Part shown: piece by piece, positions 20,983 through 32,600 of the stretch
How positions within the stretch are numbered: position 1 is the first letter of the stretch
How the letters are laid out: every line of letters starts with the position of its first letter
NCBI GenBank assembly: GCA_034401795.1
Contig: CM067372.1
Coordinates: 19,817,722-19,881,721, forward strand
Direction of reading: 5' to 3'
Length of the DNA: 64,000 nt
Source of the DNA: Chaetoderma sp. LZ-2023a
Taxonomy: Eukaryota > Mollusca > Caudofoveata > Chaetodermatida > Chaetodermatidae
Translations under genes and position numbers: made by a program
The notes under the pieces: model-generated
The model's input: only the letters and a program-made list of their open reading frames with translations
Databases searched by the model: none
What the model was told of the DNA's origin: nothing

Positions 20983-22869
20983 AAGAGGCCCAACGGGCCT
21001 GTGTCGCTCACCTGGAGCACTGTGCATTTTTGTCCAAATTGTTGGTGGTTGGTTTAGGAGTAGTCTTTTAAATGAGTTTGTGGCCATTTGTGCACGTCCA
21101 ATATGGCCGCCAAACATGCTACATTTTGATTGGTCCACTTCTGCCATGTTTCTGACTAAGCTCCTTCCCTTGAACAAACTTTAATGGCACTCAGTGCCCA
21201 ATCATATCCCCCAAATTTCGGCCCAATCTGCTGTGGTTCTGAAGTTGTTTTGGCAAAAAATAGGTTAGCCAAGATGGCCGCCAAACCATTTAGCCAATCA
21301 AGTTCCCTTGAACAAACTTGGTGCAGCTCTTGTCCTAGATGATATTTCATGCGTTTTGAATTGATCCCCCAAACGGTTTTGGAGAAGATCTTTAAAGACA
21401 TTTCTAAAAATCGAACAAAATCCAAGATGTCACGAAAATACATCTTAAATTTCCCATTGCTTGAGCATGGGAGATTTTGGTAGGTAAATGATCCAAGATG
21501 GCCGCTAAACCGTCTCGAAAATGGCAAATTTGAAATCACAATACGCACAAAAATACATAAAAGCAATTTTTACCTCAAAATCAATCTAATAAAAAAATAC
21601 AATATGGCCGCCAAACACGCTATATATATATATTGATAGGCCCATAGCCGCCATTTTTTTTTTACGAATCAACTTCTCTTGAAGAAACTTTAATGGCCCT
21701 TAGTCCCTAATCATATATCACAAATTTCCGCCTAAGCGCTTCAGCGATTCTGGGGAAGAAGTTGTTTTTGTGAAAACGAGGTCATCCAATGTGGCCGCTG
21801 AAACATTTGGTCAATCAAGTTCCCTTGAACAAACTTGAGTGAGCTCTTGCCCTAGATCATATTACATGAGGTCTGAATTGATCCCTCAAACAGATTTAAA
21901 GAAGATTTTTAAAGACATTTCGAAAAATCGGCCAAAATCCAAGATGGCCACTTGCCAAATTGGCCGATCGGCTTCATTTGAACAAAATTAAATCTCTATG
22001 CCAAAAGGATGCTTCCTGCCAAATATAATTCAAATCGGCCCAGTAGTTCTCGAGACGACATTTTAAATTTCCCATTGCTTTAGTATGGGAGCTTTTGGCG
22101 GGAAAATGATCCAAGATGGCTGTCCAAACCGTTTATCCAACTGTTTCGAAAATTGCAAATTTGAAATCAGAATACCCAAAAACCTATATAAAACGAATTT
22201 CGGCCTCAAAATCCATCAAATAAAAAAGATCCAATATGGCTGCCAAACATGCTATATATATTTTTTATAATAAGGAAAATTAGTTACCTCTCCGGGATGT
22301 AGAAATTGTTTCAATCATCCTGGGATCGGGACCAACTTTTTCGGAAATATGCTATATTTTGATTAGGCCACGGTGGCCATGTTTTTTAACGGATTGAATT
22401 CTCTTGAAGAAACTTTACTGGCCCTTAGTCCCTAATCATATCTGCCAAATTTCGACCTGATCACTTCAGTGGTTCTGGAGAAGTAATTTTTGCTAAAACT
22501 AGGTCAACCAAGATGGCCGCCAAACTATTTGACCAATTAAGTTCCCTTGAACAAACTTGGTTGAGTTCTTGCCCTCGATCATATTTTATGAGGTGTCCTT
22601 CAATCCCTCAAGGGGTTTCAGAGATTTTTAGACGTTTCTAAAAATCAGCCAAAATCTAAGATGGCCACCGCCCTAATTGGCCGATCGGCTTCATTTGAAC
22701 AAACTTGGACCCCTATGCCCTAAGGATGCTTCCTGCCATATATAATTGAGATTGGCCCACTGGTTCTTGAGAAGAAGTCGTTTAAAGGAAAAGTTGACGG
22801 ACGGACGGATGGACAGACGACGGACGGTCGCCATGACATAAGCTCACTTGGCCTTTCAGGCCAGGTGAG

Positions 22870-22872
<3 letters not shown>
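20983..22872 (+). mobile_element. TIR-type interspersed element, most complete copy (about 1.9 kb)
   Basis: Starts AAGAGGCCCAACGGGCCT then CGCTCACCTGG. Ends GACGGACGG repeats, CATAAGCTCACTTGGCC, TTTCAGGCCAGGTGAG. The ends share the inverted core CTCACCTGG/CCAGGTGAG plus small GGCC palindromes. The interior is non-coding and built from diverged internal repeats of about 300-700 bp, each with CCCTTGAACAAACTT, GGTTCTGGAGAAG and AAGATGGCC(G/A)CC. Probably non-autonomous; I know similar repeats from molluscs but not the family name. Confidence 0.75.
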
Positions 22873-22902
<30 letters not shown>

Positions 22903-25010
22903 TTAGTAATCATAGTAATAATTTTACGGTTTTGAAAGTTTATTATTCAACATTCTATGTATTGTCTATGTATCTAGGCGTAGCAGTATTTACCGTATTT
23001 AATGGTTAGTTGTTTATGTGATAGTGGAGACTAAACCTTTAAATCTAAATTTCAAGGCTGTCATACAGGAAACTGTTCAATATTTTAAACATAAACTGAC
23101 TAGAATACATTGCTGCTTGAGCCAGCAACTGCTTCCAGCTAAATTAACTTCAAAATATTTTAAAACCCGGCTGTTAATTTGGTTTGAAATTGAAATTCTG
23201 GATGTTTGTGTTGAAAAAGACAATTGCTGTAGGTATGCAGATAGGGAATAAGATTAAACAAGTAAAGCATTTTAACCCATGCACCATTAAAACCCTCTAT
23301 CTACCTTTCAAGGCAGTCATACAGGTAAACTGTTACATATTTTCTCTGGAAACCATAATTGCTGCTGTCATTTCTGGTCATTTATCATTGAAAGTGTTGA
23401 GAGATGTAGGAAGGATTAAAACAGAGCTTTAAGTCAACAAATACCTGGCCTGGCCAATTATATGCCTACTGATAAGATACCATTCATGATGATAACTACG
23501 TAATCAGATCGGGAAACCAATGTCGTAGGTATTTTAGCCTGACGCTTGGTCGCAAATGTGAGACCGAAAGTCTGAATGATCTGGACTGAAATTTTTGTCC
23601 CTTTTATACCCTTCCTGGTGAGCCTGTGGATTGAGTGAATCTTGCCCATATATGGGCAGAGAAAAACCAGACTGGCGGTTTTCCCATTGGAGGTTTGGCG
23701 GTTTGGTCAGACATTTTTGCCAGTTTTTTAACGGTTGAGTTTGTTTTTGGTGATGAATGTCTTACGGGTCTCTGTCGGTCAAGTTCGTGAGTCTCTTTAC
23801 TCCTTTAGTGGAGAGAATTTGTTTGGCCTGTTTTGTGGGTAATGATCATGTGTAGTCATCACTGTTTTTGATTCAGACTTTATGGCATTTCATTCCTTGA
23901 GCGGAACTCATCAGAGGCGAAGTTTTGTCAACTTGGAGTGGGCATTTTTGTGCTCCACTTTTTTCTGATTTAGCATCTGTTTTATGGGCATTTGATATCT
24001 TAAAATAGAAGTAATGTTGGTTGTCCTCTATTGGTCTTGGGAGTATTGGGGAAATCCAAGGATAAGTGTCAAGTTTTTACAAGATCGGTATAGATATGTA
24101 TTATTATGTATAATGTATTTTTTCAATGATGTATGAAAACTTGTAAATAAAATGAATGAAAAAATAAAGAGGATGACTCGGGGCCTGGTGAGTATGTCTT
24201 TGTTGTAATTTCACAAAAATTGAAGGAGACAGAGCATTTGCGCTTGTATCCATATTGGGATGCCGTAATATTGAAGGCATCTTTAAAAGATGCTGAAGTG
24301 ATGACAATGGGTATGTCGTCATGGGGTTTGTTGTCAGCGGCGAAAGTGGTGACGTCGCTATAAAGTGTGTGATAGCATGATAGTCCTGACAATGAAATTG
24401 GACAAAACCCATTATTTCAGGATTAATAGACCTTCCAACTCTTAACCTTTTAACATCTAACAAGTTCAATGTTGAATATTTGGAAAATAATTTGACTGAA
24501 AGTGAATGTTGACATCAGCAGTAATGTTTATCAGTCAAATTAATTTCACGATATTCAACATTACTACATGATTTATCTGAAATAAATTATTTCTAATAAT
24601 ACCCTTTCACTGATGAAGCCTTATATTATACATTCATAGCAATCATGCCAGGAATTCAGCATATTCTTTATGAAGAAAGAAATATTCTGTTAAATATTTT
24701 GAAAATTTGAATTTGTCATTTTCTCTGTATCGCTAAAAGCATTAGGAATTATTCTGTGAAATCTTTTGACACTAATTTGGATGGGAGCTAATGCCACCCA
24801 TGGTAGCAACAGCATTCAGTCCGATTATATCAAAAATATTCAACAAGTAGCCTTTGTTTAGTAAATAAATAGAGTGAAACACCATTACAGAAGCCGTATT
24901 TTATATTTACATGTATATTTACGGAATTCACAGAAACTCCATCCCATATAGCAAGTACAGGAGAATATTATAATAAGGTTGTTCTCTCCCACCACGTCCA
25001 TAGCCACCCT
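22873..25010. other. Non-coding region with palindromic elements
   Basis: No gene supported. Contains P1-type palindromic copies at about 23070-23165, 24470-24560 and 24755-24850. Short minus-strand frames near 24104-24469 have no recognisable motif. The stretch 23430-24100 holds nothing identified. Confidence 0.5.
24470..24560. repeat. Palindromic element, family P1
   Basis: Outer arms GTTGAATATTTGGAAAAT and ATTTCACGATATTCAAC are complementary, with the inner TTTGACTG/CAGTCAAA pair. Confidence 0.7.
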
Positions 25011-25014
25011 GGAT

Positions 25015-25127
25015 GACAGTTTGGTATTAATATGTACTTGTACTCATACTCAAGTACATTTACAATGTACTCATACTCAGCCTCAGTACAATTGCTAAAA
25101 AGTACCTGTACTCGACCCCAACCCTGA
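25015..25127 (-). mobile_element. End of a small hAT-type non-autonomous element
   Basis: Repeated TACTCATACTCAAGTAC-like phrases followed by GTACTCGACCCCAACCCTG. On the minus strand this starts CAGGGTTGGGGTCGAGTAC, the typical hAT terminus with subterminal GAGTAC repeats. The opposite end was not located. Confidence 0.55.
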
Positions 25128-25129
25128 AG

Positions 25130-25510
25130 CCTGCCACCATAGGGTCCTTCAAAGTCTGGTTGAAACCGTCCAAGCAGTTAATGAGGAGTTGTGTTTTAAA
25201 TGATTTCATAAAATGGAAGATTTTCACCAAAAACCTTACTAATCAAAATTCTGTACACATGCACTGAAGCCGATACCCATAGAGTCCTTCCAGCCAGGTT
25301 GAAATCTGCCAAGCAGTTAATGAGTAGTGTTTTGACAATTTCCAGTAATTCTTTTTACAAAATCTAAGATTTTCACCCAAAAAATTGATCAATCAAAATT
25401 CTGAATAGACATTCTAGAACCTACCGCCATAGAATCCATCTAACGAAATTTGGTTGAAATATGTCAAGCAGGTATGGAGGAGTAGCATTTGAACATTTTT
25501 GGTACATTTT
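25130..25510. repeat. Tandem repeat of about 140 bp, three diverged units
   Basis: Each unit has a CC(A/C)ATAGRRTCC phrase, then GGTTGAAAT and CAAGCAG(T/G)TA. Units start near 25130, 25270 and 25415. 25515-25600 is a short fragment of the TIR-type element. Confidence 0.6.
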
Positions 25511-25630
25511 TTTGATTTAAAAAAATGTCCCCCTAACTATTTGGCCAATCAAGTTCCCTTCAAACTTGATTAAGCTCTTTCCATACATCAAATTTCATGA
25601 GTTTCTAATGGATGCCACAAGCAACTCAAG

Positions 25631-26655
25631 GTGCCATTCATCATCTATGCCGACTTTGAAGCCCTAACAACAAGATTGAGGGGCCAAAGGCAAATCCGGC
25701 TCAGAGCAGCACACAGAAAACGCAACACCATGAGATCTGTGGGTTCTCATACATTGTGGTCCACTGTGACGGTGCCAGTAAACCACCAGTGCTGTATCGA
25801 GGAGAAGTACTTCCTGGATCGATTGGCATGGGAAGAGGAGAAGATAACGACTGTGCTCGCCCACCCTAAGCCGATGGAGATGACTAGAGAGGACTGGCGA
25901 GCTCATAAAACCGCAGTCAGTTGCCATGTGTGCGACGGACCATTAAATGGAGATAGTGTTAGAGATCACTGTCACATCACAGGGCTCTACCGGGGAGCAG
26001 CACACAATGTGTGTAATCTAAAGCTGTGCCTCAACCCTAGGACCACCACCATCCCAGTCGTGTTCCACAACCTGCGCGGGTATGATTCTCACCTCATCAT
26101 GCAGGCTATCTCCCAAACAAAGGGACAAATCAACTGCATCCCCAACAATATGGAGAAGTACATCTCCTTCAGCCTTGGTCAGCTGCGGGTCATTTACTCG
26201 GCCCAGTTCCTTCCAGCATCACTTGACAAGCTGGTAGCTAGTTCCACAATGTTCCCACTTACAAAACAGTATGAACCTAGCACTGCCAAGCAGGAGCGCC
26301 TGCTCCGCAAAGGTGTGTACCCCTATGAGTACATGGATGGGTGGCACCGCTTCAATGAGACCACTCTCTCACCTCAAGTTGCTTTCTACAGTAAACTCTC
26401 TGGCGAGGGAATATCTGACAGCGACTACAACCAGGCACATGCTGTCTGGGCCCAATTCGGCTGCCAGACCGAGACTATCATGACCTCTATCTGCGGTCCG
26501 ACACCCTACTCCTTGCAGATATCTTTGAGAACCTCCGCATCACATGCCTCCAGCAGTATCGTCTAGACCCAGCACACTATTACACGAGCCCGGGGTTGAG
26601 CTGGGATGCACTTCTAAGGAAGGCAAACAACCCACTGGCCTGCGGCTTGCACGGT
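25631..26655 (+). pseudogene. Polinton DNA polymerase B, exonuclease half
   Basis: Protein-primed family B polymerase that would copy the linear element. Visible motifs: Exo I in FIIYADFEAL; a CxxC...VRDHCHITG...RGAAHNVCNL zinc site resembling the endonuclease VII finger common in Polinton polymerases; Exo II in VVFHNLRGYDSHLI; and, after a frameshift near 26470, Exo III in YLRSDTLLLADIF (26480-26530). A second frameshift lies near 25700-25790, where the sequence loses family character. The frame runs to about 26655 and is then split by the DIRS element; it resumes at 33674. About 40 residues normally found between the halves seem to be missing. Confidence 0.9.
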
Positions 26656-26702
26656 GTGCATTAAACGAAATCTAGGATTTCTTTTTTCACGAGAGAGTTG
26701 AT

Positions 26703-26876
26703 ACTTACCTCCCTAATACTTTTGATATTGCTAAATATTGGCGTTCACTCAATAAAACACTCAGATTAAAAACAGTTAGGTGCCCCTACTGGGCAGGTAG
26801 ACAGAGGTAGTCAGGCGGATGACGGCCCCACCACCGCGCATGCGCCGACTACTACTTCCTCTGACTAATTTATTGG
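26703..26876 (+). repeat. DIRS inverted terminal repeat, left
   Basis: Matches the reverse complement of 33481-33657 almost perfectly, including ACTTACCTCCCTAATACTT, GGTGCCCCTACTGGGCAGG and a GCGCATGCGC palindrome at 26836-26845. Differences noted are one substitution and a short indel. Confidence 0.93.
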
Positions 26877-26946
26877 CTGACACACATGCAACTACTAAGA
26901 GCCTGAAGACCGAGCCTCTGTGGGGTGGAGAGGCCGGGTCCGTATC

Positions 26947-27046
26947 TAGGGAGGTAAGTATCAACTCTCTCGTGAAAAAAGAAATCCTAGATTTCGTTTA
27001 TTTCACATCAAGAGTATACTTACCTCCCTAATACTTTTGATATTGC
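26947..27046 (+). other. DIRS internal complementary region
   Basis: 26947-27000 is the reverse complement of the left extremity 26662-26715 (54 bp). 27001-27046 is the reverse complement of the right extremity 33627-33672 (46 bp). Joined ends give GATGTGAAATAAACGAAATC on the minus strand, the circle junction. In DIRS elements this region templates circularisation of the incomplete DNA before recombinase integration. Confidence 0.92.
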
Positions 27047-27228
27047 CAGAATTCGAAAGTGAATCTGGCGGGAGGGAGGCGAGGTCAAAAGACCAGCTCT
27101 TCCCTATACGCTTTTCCGCGTTTACGGCACTTAAACTTCTGAAAACTGTGTGAGAACACAGTCAGGATTTGACAAACCATCGGATAACACAACCGATGCA
27201 TGAGAGATGACCGAATGTCATATGCGCT

Positions 27229-27245
27229 CCCCCCCCCCCCCCCCC
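27229..27245. repeat. C17 homopolymer
   Basis: Run of 17 C between the DIRS internal complementary region and the recombinase stop. 27047-27580 otherwise holds the untranslated 3' region; no gene. Confidence 0.9.
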
Positions 27246-27580
27246 TCCTGGGAGGAAGACTAGATGACCTCAATGGCCTATACGCTCTCTACGTACTAGT
27301 GCCACGTACTACAGGACAGAGACGAAAGTACTCCATTTTCGTATACTCTCTATGAACCACAATCCACACAAACCATCACCATATTAATAATAACGGGTAA
27401 CGTGACAATACATTTAACAATGAACAACACATAAACAAGACTGACCTTGTTGAACTTGGAAGCTGTCATCACGTTCCCAGTAGAGAAGCCTGATGCAGTC
27501 CCGACAAGTGGTTGTTACCATTACTTAAATGTGATGTATATAAGCAACGAGGAAACGCTCCTCATAAAACATACAGGCGA

Positions 27581-28600
27581 TTATTGTTTCAAAATCGACA
27601 AGGCGAGAGGATTTGAGGTGTCACGGAGGTAATGGTCTGTAAAACTTGACTCACAGTGCCACTGAGCCACGGACATAATGTCATCCACAGGGACCCCACT
27701 AAACAGGGCAGTGGATGCCACGACACCGCGGACACTGTGAGCCTTGGCCACATCAACCTGTCTCCCGGTGGCAGATTTGTGACAAAACTGAATACATTCT
27801 ACAATCCACCTGGAAATGGTGTCCTTAGACGCCCTGCCATGGGGTTCAATATATGACAACCATAACGCTGACTGGTCGGTACGCCACTCCGAAGTACGCT
27901 GTTTGTACCGGAGCAGCGCCCGTACGGGGCACCATACTTTAGAATTAGGATCATACCTAGTTAAAGATGGCAAAAAATAGGTTGACCTGGATATTTCAAA
28001 GACTGATTCTTAGCCAAGAAATTAATCCTAGGTAGAAGCTTAAGGCCTTCCCCTGTAACCACAAAACGGTCATCCTCGGCTGATAAGGCGTGAATCTCAC
28101 TCATACGCCTTGCCGAGGCCGCAGCAATTAAAAACACAGTTTTAAGAGTCAACAATTTCATAGAAATGGACATAAGTGGTTCAAAAGGCTTATCTCCTAG
28201 TACCTGAAGCACCAGAGATAAACTCCAAACTGGAATCAGTGGTGGATTCCTTGGTCTTAGATTGCCCATGCCTTTAATTAATACATTTAATGTACTTACT
28301 TCATCACTCCCCCTGTTAGCCAAGCAAGGAATAACAGCCATTAAAGCTGACTTATAACCAGCAATAGAGTTAGGCTTGAGGCTATAGGCATCATATAGGT
28401 GACAGAGGAAATCAGCTACTACCTGAATAGATGCATCCATTGGATCAATACATCTTTTTGAGCACCACTCTGCAAATCTGTTGATTTTATAGTTATATGC
28501 TCTGGAGGTTGACTCCCTCCTGGCTTTGGCCATAAACATGGCCGCTTGCTCAGAAAAGCCCTCCTTAATTCTAGATTCCTTGACAACATCCATGCAGTCA
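27581..28600 (-). pseudogene. DIRS tyrosine recombinase
   Basis: Two minus-strand frames. The first (to 27961) contains a core-binding domain around RRESTSRAYNYKINRFAEWC and the first catalytic Arg in AASARRMSEIHAL. The second (27581-27973) has AHSVRGVVASTALF (H..R box), a Trp in SVAQW, and the nucleophile in DHYLRD. All catalytic positions look present. The frames are split by a one-base loss in a T6 run near 27976, so the copy is inactive unless this is a base-calling error. The start is uncertain because the recombinase overlaps the methyltransferase frame, a usual DIRS arrangement. It would integrate the circular DNA intermediate. Confidence 0.87.
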
Positions 28601-30480
28601 ATCGGAACATTGACGGATTGTCGTGAAGGGCCTTGCCCTGGAAGATAAGGTCGTCCATCAGAGGCAGAGGAACCGGACTGCAGACCAGAAGGTCCAGCAG
28701 ATCCGTATACCACGATCGGCTTGGCCAATCCGGGGCGATCAGAAGCACTTGGCACTCCTGCTGCCTGATTTTCTGAAAGACCTTTGGAATCAGGATTGCT
28801 GGAGGGAATGCGTATGCATACATTCCCGCCCAGCTGATAGCTAACGCATCTGTTGCGAAAGCGCTTGGGTCTGGAATCGGAGAGACGTACGTCGTTATCT
28901 TCGCATTCTTCTTCGTTGCGAACAAATCGATGTTGGGCTTCCCCCAATGGTCGAACAGACGATCCGCCACACATTGATTTAGTTGCCATTCCGTGGGTAA
29001 AATACTCATCCTTCGGCTCAATGAGTCTGCTAGCAGATTTAGCCTTCCCGGAATATGAACTGCTCTCAAGGTAATCCTGTGATCCAGGCACCAACAAAGC
29101 AGTTTCCAAGTCATCATACAGAGACTGGGTGACTTCGTTCCGCCCTGGCGGTTTATGTAAGTCACTACTGTTGAGTTGTCTGAACGAATAAGAACAATCT
29201 TGCCCTGAACTTTCTGTAAGAAATGTTCCAGGCCCAGGACTACTGCTCTTAGCTCCAGTAGATTGATATGTTCCTTTGACTGATCCAGATCCCAAAGCCC
29301 TGATATTGTGGACTCTTCCAGACAAGCTCCCCACCCATCCATCGATGCATCTGTATACACAGTCACCTGAGGGTGGGGAGGGGTTAGCAAAACCGCCAGC
29401 AAGAGATTCTCTATATTCAACCACCATTGCAGGTTGTGAATTAGAGGCGCCAACACTGACACGTTCGAGTCCAGAGAACCTGAACTCTGGGTCCACTGTG
29501 TCATGAGAAACAACTGGATCGGGCGCCTGCGTAAGGCCGCCTGTGGAATGACTGGTTCCAATGAAACCATCAAACCCAGCATTCTCAAGTAAACCCGTGC
29601 CAGGACATGACGACTGTCGCACACCGACTGTATTAAGGAGATGAGTCTCTGAACCCTCTCCTGAGTAGGATAAACATATCCCGTCTCCAGATCGAAGAAC
29701 ATGCCCAGGTAAACAAACTTCTGGGATGGAGTCAGCTCTGATTTTTGGAAATTGATTATCCAGCCCAAGTCCGTGAGAGTTTCAAAACAATCTCCAGATT
29801 GGCCGATAACGTTTCCTGGGTGTGTGCTTTTAACAGCCAGTCGTCTATGTACGTGTGGACTGCTATGCTTCTCCTGCGGAGGTATGCCGTGATCGCGAGA
29901 ACCACACGGGTGAAGACCCGAGGAGCCGTGGAAATTCCGAAGGGTAATACCCTGAATTCCCACTGTCTTCCCTGGAATGCAAATCTCAGGAAGCGACGGA
30001 AACTCCTCTCTATGGGAATGTGGAAATAAGCATCCTTCAAATCTATTGAAGCTGTCCACATTCCCTGCTCTAACCCCGCCAACACCGAGCGCACAGTCTC
30101 CATCTTGAAACTGGGCGTCTCTATGAACTTGTTCAATGGCTTGAGGTTGAGAATCGGCCTCCACCCTCCGGTGTTTTTTGTTACTAAGAACACGGTTGAA
30201 TAGAAGCCCGGGCACCTCTGCGCCGGCTGAATAGCTCCTTTTTGTAGGAGGGAATTTATCTCCTCCTCGATACACAACCTTTGATCTGGATCTCTCGGAA
30301 TCGGAGTCCAGATCGGCACGAGAGAAGTCGTGATGGCGGGCCTGTCATCCAATCGGGATGATAGCCGACAGAAAGCCATCGCAAGACTAAACGGTCCTGA
30401 GTCAACCGCTTCCACTCTGGCAAGTGGTCGGCCAATCGGCCGCCCACCGGTCCACCTAGGGAGAGAGGTGGACATAAGGA
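28419..30480 (-). pseudogene. DIRS RT, RNase H and DAM-like methyltransferase
   Basis: RT fingers and palm in the 29756-30475 frame: STVFLVTKNTGGWRPILNL, SIDLKDAYFHIPI, RVLPFGISTAPRVF and the intact catalytic YIDDWLL. A deletion near 29775 moves the thumb into the 28419-30275 frame. That frame continues through RNase H (VYTDASMDGWGACL, LLELRAVVLGL, IRSDNSTVVTYINRQGG) into a DAM-like segment (NIDLFATKKNAK, ISWAGMYAYAFPP, VLLIAPDWPSRSWY). RT and RNase H copy element RNA; the methyltransferase domain is a DIRS hallmark of unclear role. Another shift near 30330 links to the leading GGPVGGRLADHLPEWKRLT block in the 30256-30798 frame. Active-site residues look intact, so the lesions may be few and recent. 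Confidence 0.9.
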
Positions 30481-30547
30481 GTGCGAGAGTGGCACTGTCT
30501 TCTCGGCCAGAAACACTGGAGTGGTTCCCACCGTGGTAACCGGCCCA

Positions 30548-32309
30548 TCAGGCCCGATTACCGCGACCAGATCCCCGCGCGCCACGCCCAGCACCGCGCG
30601 CACCTCTGTGCGCGGGTGGCTGCCTGACTGGCTGCGCCTGGGGAGCCTGCGCCCCCCTCGCTGCGGGCCGAATCGCACGCGGCCTAGGCCGTCGCTGCGA
30701 TGGTGGCTGGCCTCTGACCTGGCCACCTCCACCTCGAGCCTGCAGGGGACGATACGCAGGGGGTGCTGCGCGAACGCTCGCATGACGGAGTACTTCAAAT
30801 TGCTCGTGCAGCGCCCTCTGGTTGTTGACCAGAGTCACCGTCTCCTGGAGGTGCTTGCATCCCTCACCTCCAAAGAGACCAGGACCTGTCATAGGCGTAC
30901 GCAGTAGCCTATTGTACAGGTCCTGGGACGGGCACAGATTGTCCAAGGCAAACGTGCGCCTCGCCCGGACACTCCTGGTCACCGCCCGCGTTAAGCAGTC
31001 CAGAGCCAGGTTGATACCATCCTGGATGGCTCTCTGGACTGTGACCGGGCTTGGTTGGCGAGATGCGGATGCCGTTACCACCCCCTGTAACAGCTGGGAG
31101 ACGTGGGACAGAGCAGCAATCGACGCTCTCCCACTCTCCTCCGCATCACGCAGCGCGGCATTTGTCAGAACGGGAGCCTGGCCGCGCATCTTCGCCCAAA
31201 GCCGCGCGGTCATCGACGCTTGGTTTGGGCACCACACCGTACCGCTGGTAGTCCAGGGGCACGATGCGGCAACGCCTGGCCACCTCGCGAGGGGCCTTCG
31301 CGAGACGCCCATTCGCCTTAATGGACGTCTCCGCCGCCTCGAACATGTCCACGACATGCTCAGCCAGCGGCAGAGATGGCATAGCGTTTGCAGTCGGCTT
31401 ACCAGCTAACCACGGCCTGTGATCTCGCTGGCTAGCCGACTGCTCCATGGGCAGGTCTGGCCGAACACTCACCAGCCACTGGCAAGCGTCCGACCAATCC
31501 TCCTCCGCGGCTAGCTGCGAGCGCTCTACAAGACGGGGGCCTTCGTCTTCCTCCTGAGCGCACGCAGCAGAGCTTGACGGCGGGTATGCTGATACCGCTG
31601 GCAAACCAGGGAAAACATGCGGCCCCGAAAGACCCGGCATGCTAAGCTCACTGGCTTGACCAAGAGCAGGCGCCGTGGTAGAGCGCAGGGCAGACACCGC
31701 CCCACCACGGTCCAGACCAGCACCAGCGACACTCTCGGCAAGCCGAGGTATGCGGTAACGCTGGCCTTCAGCACCGCCCAGGGTCACCTTCTGGACCGTG
31801 AATTCTACTCCTGCGTGAGTAGAACCATGGACCACGTCGCCTGCATTCCCCGCGAGGGGTGCACAGATGTCGTAGTCCATGGTCACGTCCCCAGACGGCG
31901 ACCCTAGCAGGAAATCCTCTTCCTCCTGGCCAGAAAGGTTAGACTCCGGGTCAGCAAAGAAAGCTAACCCGGACTGGCCAGGGAAGGTGCCATAGGAGGC
32001 ATTGGCACCCACGGCGTGCGGATACCCAGGGTCTGATGAGCAGACCGCGGGTTCCTGCGACAACCGATGTCCACGGCCCCTCGGCGCGGCACCAAGCCTG
32101 CTGCCAGGGTCGTGGAATGCCCCCATCAACGGGGCCACCTCTGAATCGTTCTCAAACAACGGAATCGACCTACGGAAATTAGATTCAGAGGCGGGGATAA
32201 CCTGCTCTGAAGCAGATGCTGAGGACAACAAAGGAGCTGGCCCAGGAAGCATGCTGCGAAGCAACTCTGGGACCAAATCCTTTATTGTCCTCTGCATCTC
32301 TCCCAACAT
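30548..32309 (-). pseudogene. DIRS gag-like protein
   Basis: The frame 31146-32309 (387 codons from ATG) has an N-terminal helix (MQRTIKDLVPELLRSML), a long low-complexity acidic middle, and an ordered C-terminal part with SLPLAEHVVDMFEAAE. A frameshift near 31215 passes the protein into the 30548-31357 frame, which ends in a basic RG/RP-rich tail (GGGGQVRGQPPSQRRPRPR, GRGARGSGRGNRA), a probable nucleic-acid-binding tail. The order, ORF then RT, fits DIRS gag. No standard capsid fold motif is recognisable, so assignment rests on position and the basic tail. Confidence 0.7.
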
Positions 32310-32600
32310 TTAGGACCGGAAGGCCTCCATGTCCACCGCGGACGAGGCCTTCCTCTTACCCTTCTTCGAAACACTCTCTTTCTTCGCCTTCCTCTCCTCC
32401 TCCACGCCCTTCTCCTTTGCCTGCAATGACAAAAAGTCAGACATTAGTTCCCCCCCCCCCCATTGCTTACATACGTCGCACTTAAGCAGCGGTCCACAGG
32501 GACTGCAGCTGAAGCACAAATGGGGAACAAACCGATCCTTCAGAAACCGGCCACAGGACGGACAACCCGGTCTCTGAAACAGGACACAGGACGAGGACAA
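32310..32600 (-). CDS. Cys-rich N-terminal segment upstream of DIRS gag
   Basis: 96 codons in the same frame as gag, separated by one TAA (32310-32312) directly followed by an ATG. It contains CPSCGRFL, CFSCSPCGP and CDVCKQW, paired cysteines suggesting one or two zinc-binding sites, then a Lys/Glu-rich stretch (KEKGVEEERKAKKESVSKKG). Either the TAA is a nonsense change in one longer gag, or this is a separate small zinc-finger protein. 32601-33480 upstream is the untranslated leader with no gene seen. Confidence 0.5.
   Translation of the reverse strand: MSSSCVLFQRPGCPSCGRFLKDRFVPHLCFSCSPCGPLLKCDVCKQWGGGELMSDFLSLQAKEKGVEEERKAKKESVSKKGKRKASSAVDMEAFRS

Noticed and set aside
20832-21057. Poly-Asn, poly-Ile and poly-Leu frames
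   Set aside because: They are three phases of the (AAT)n microsatellite read on both strands.
24104-24469. Two overlapping minus-strand frames of about 90-120 codons
   Set aside because: Neither has a recognisable motif or a coherent neighbour; not enough support for a gene.
28620-29622. N-terminal 300 codons of the 27961-29622 frame as part of the recombinase
   Set aside because: Over this stretch the RT-RNase H-methyltransferase motifs are in another frame; only the last third of the frame looks like recombinase.
28623-32577. Many plus-strand frames opposite the DIRS genes
   Set aside because: They are antisense shadows of GC-rich gag and pol with Arg/Pro-rich composition and no motifs.
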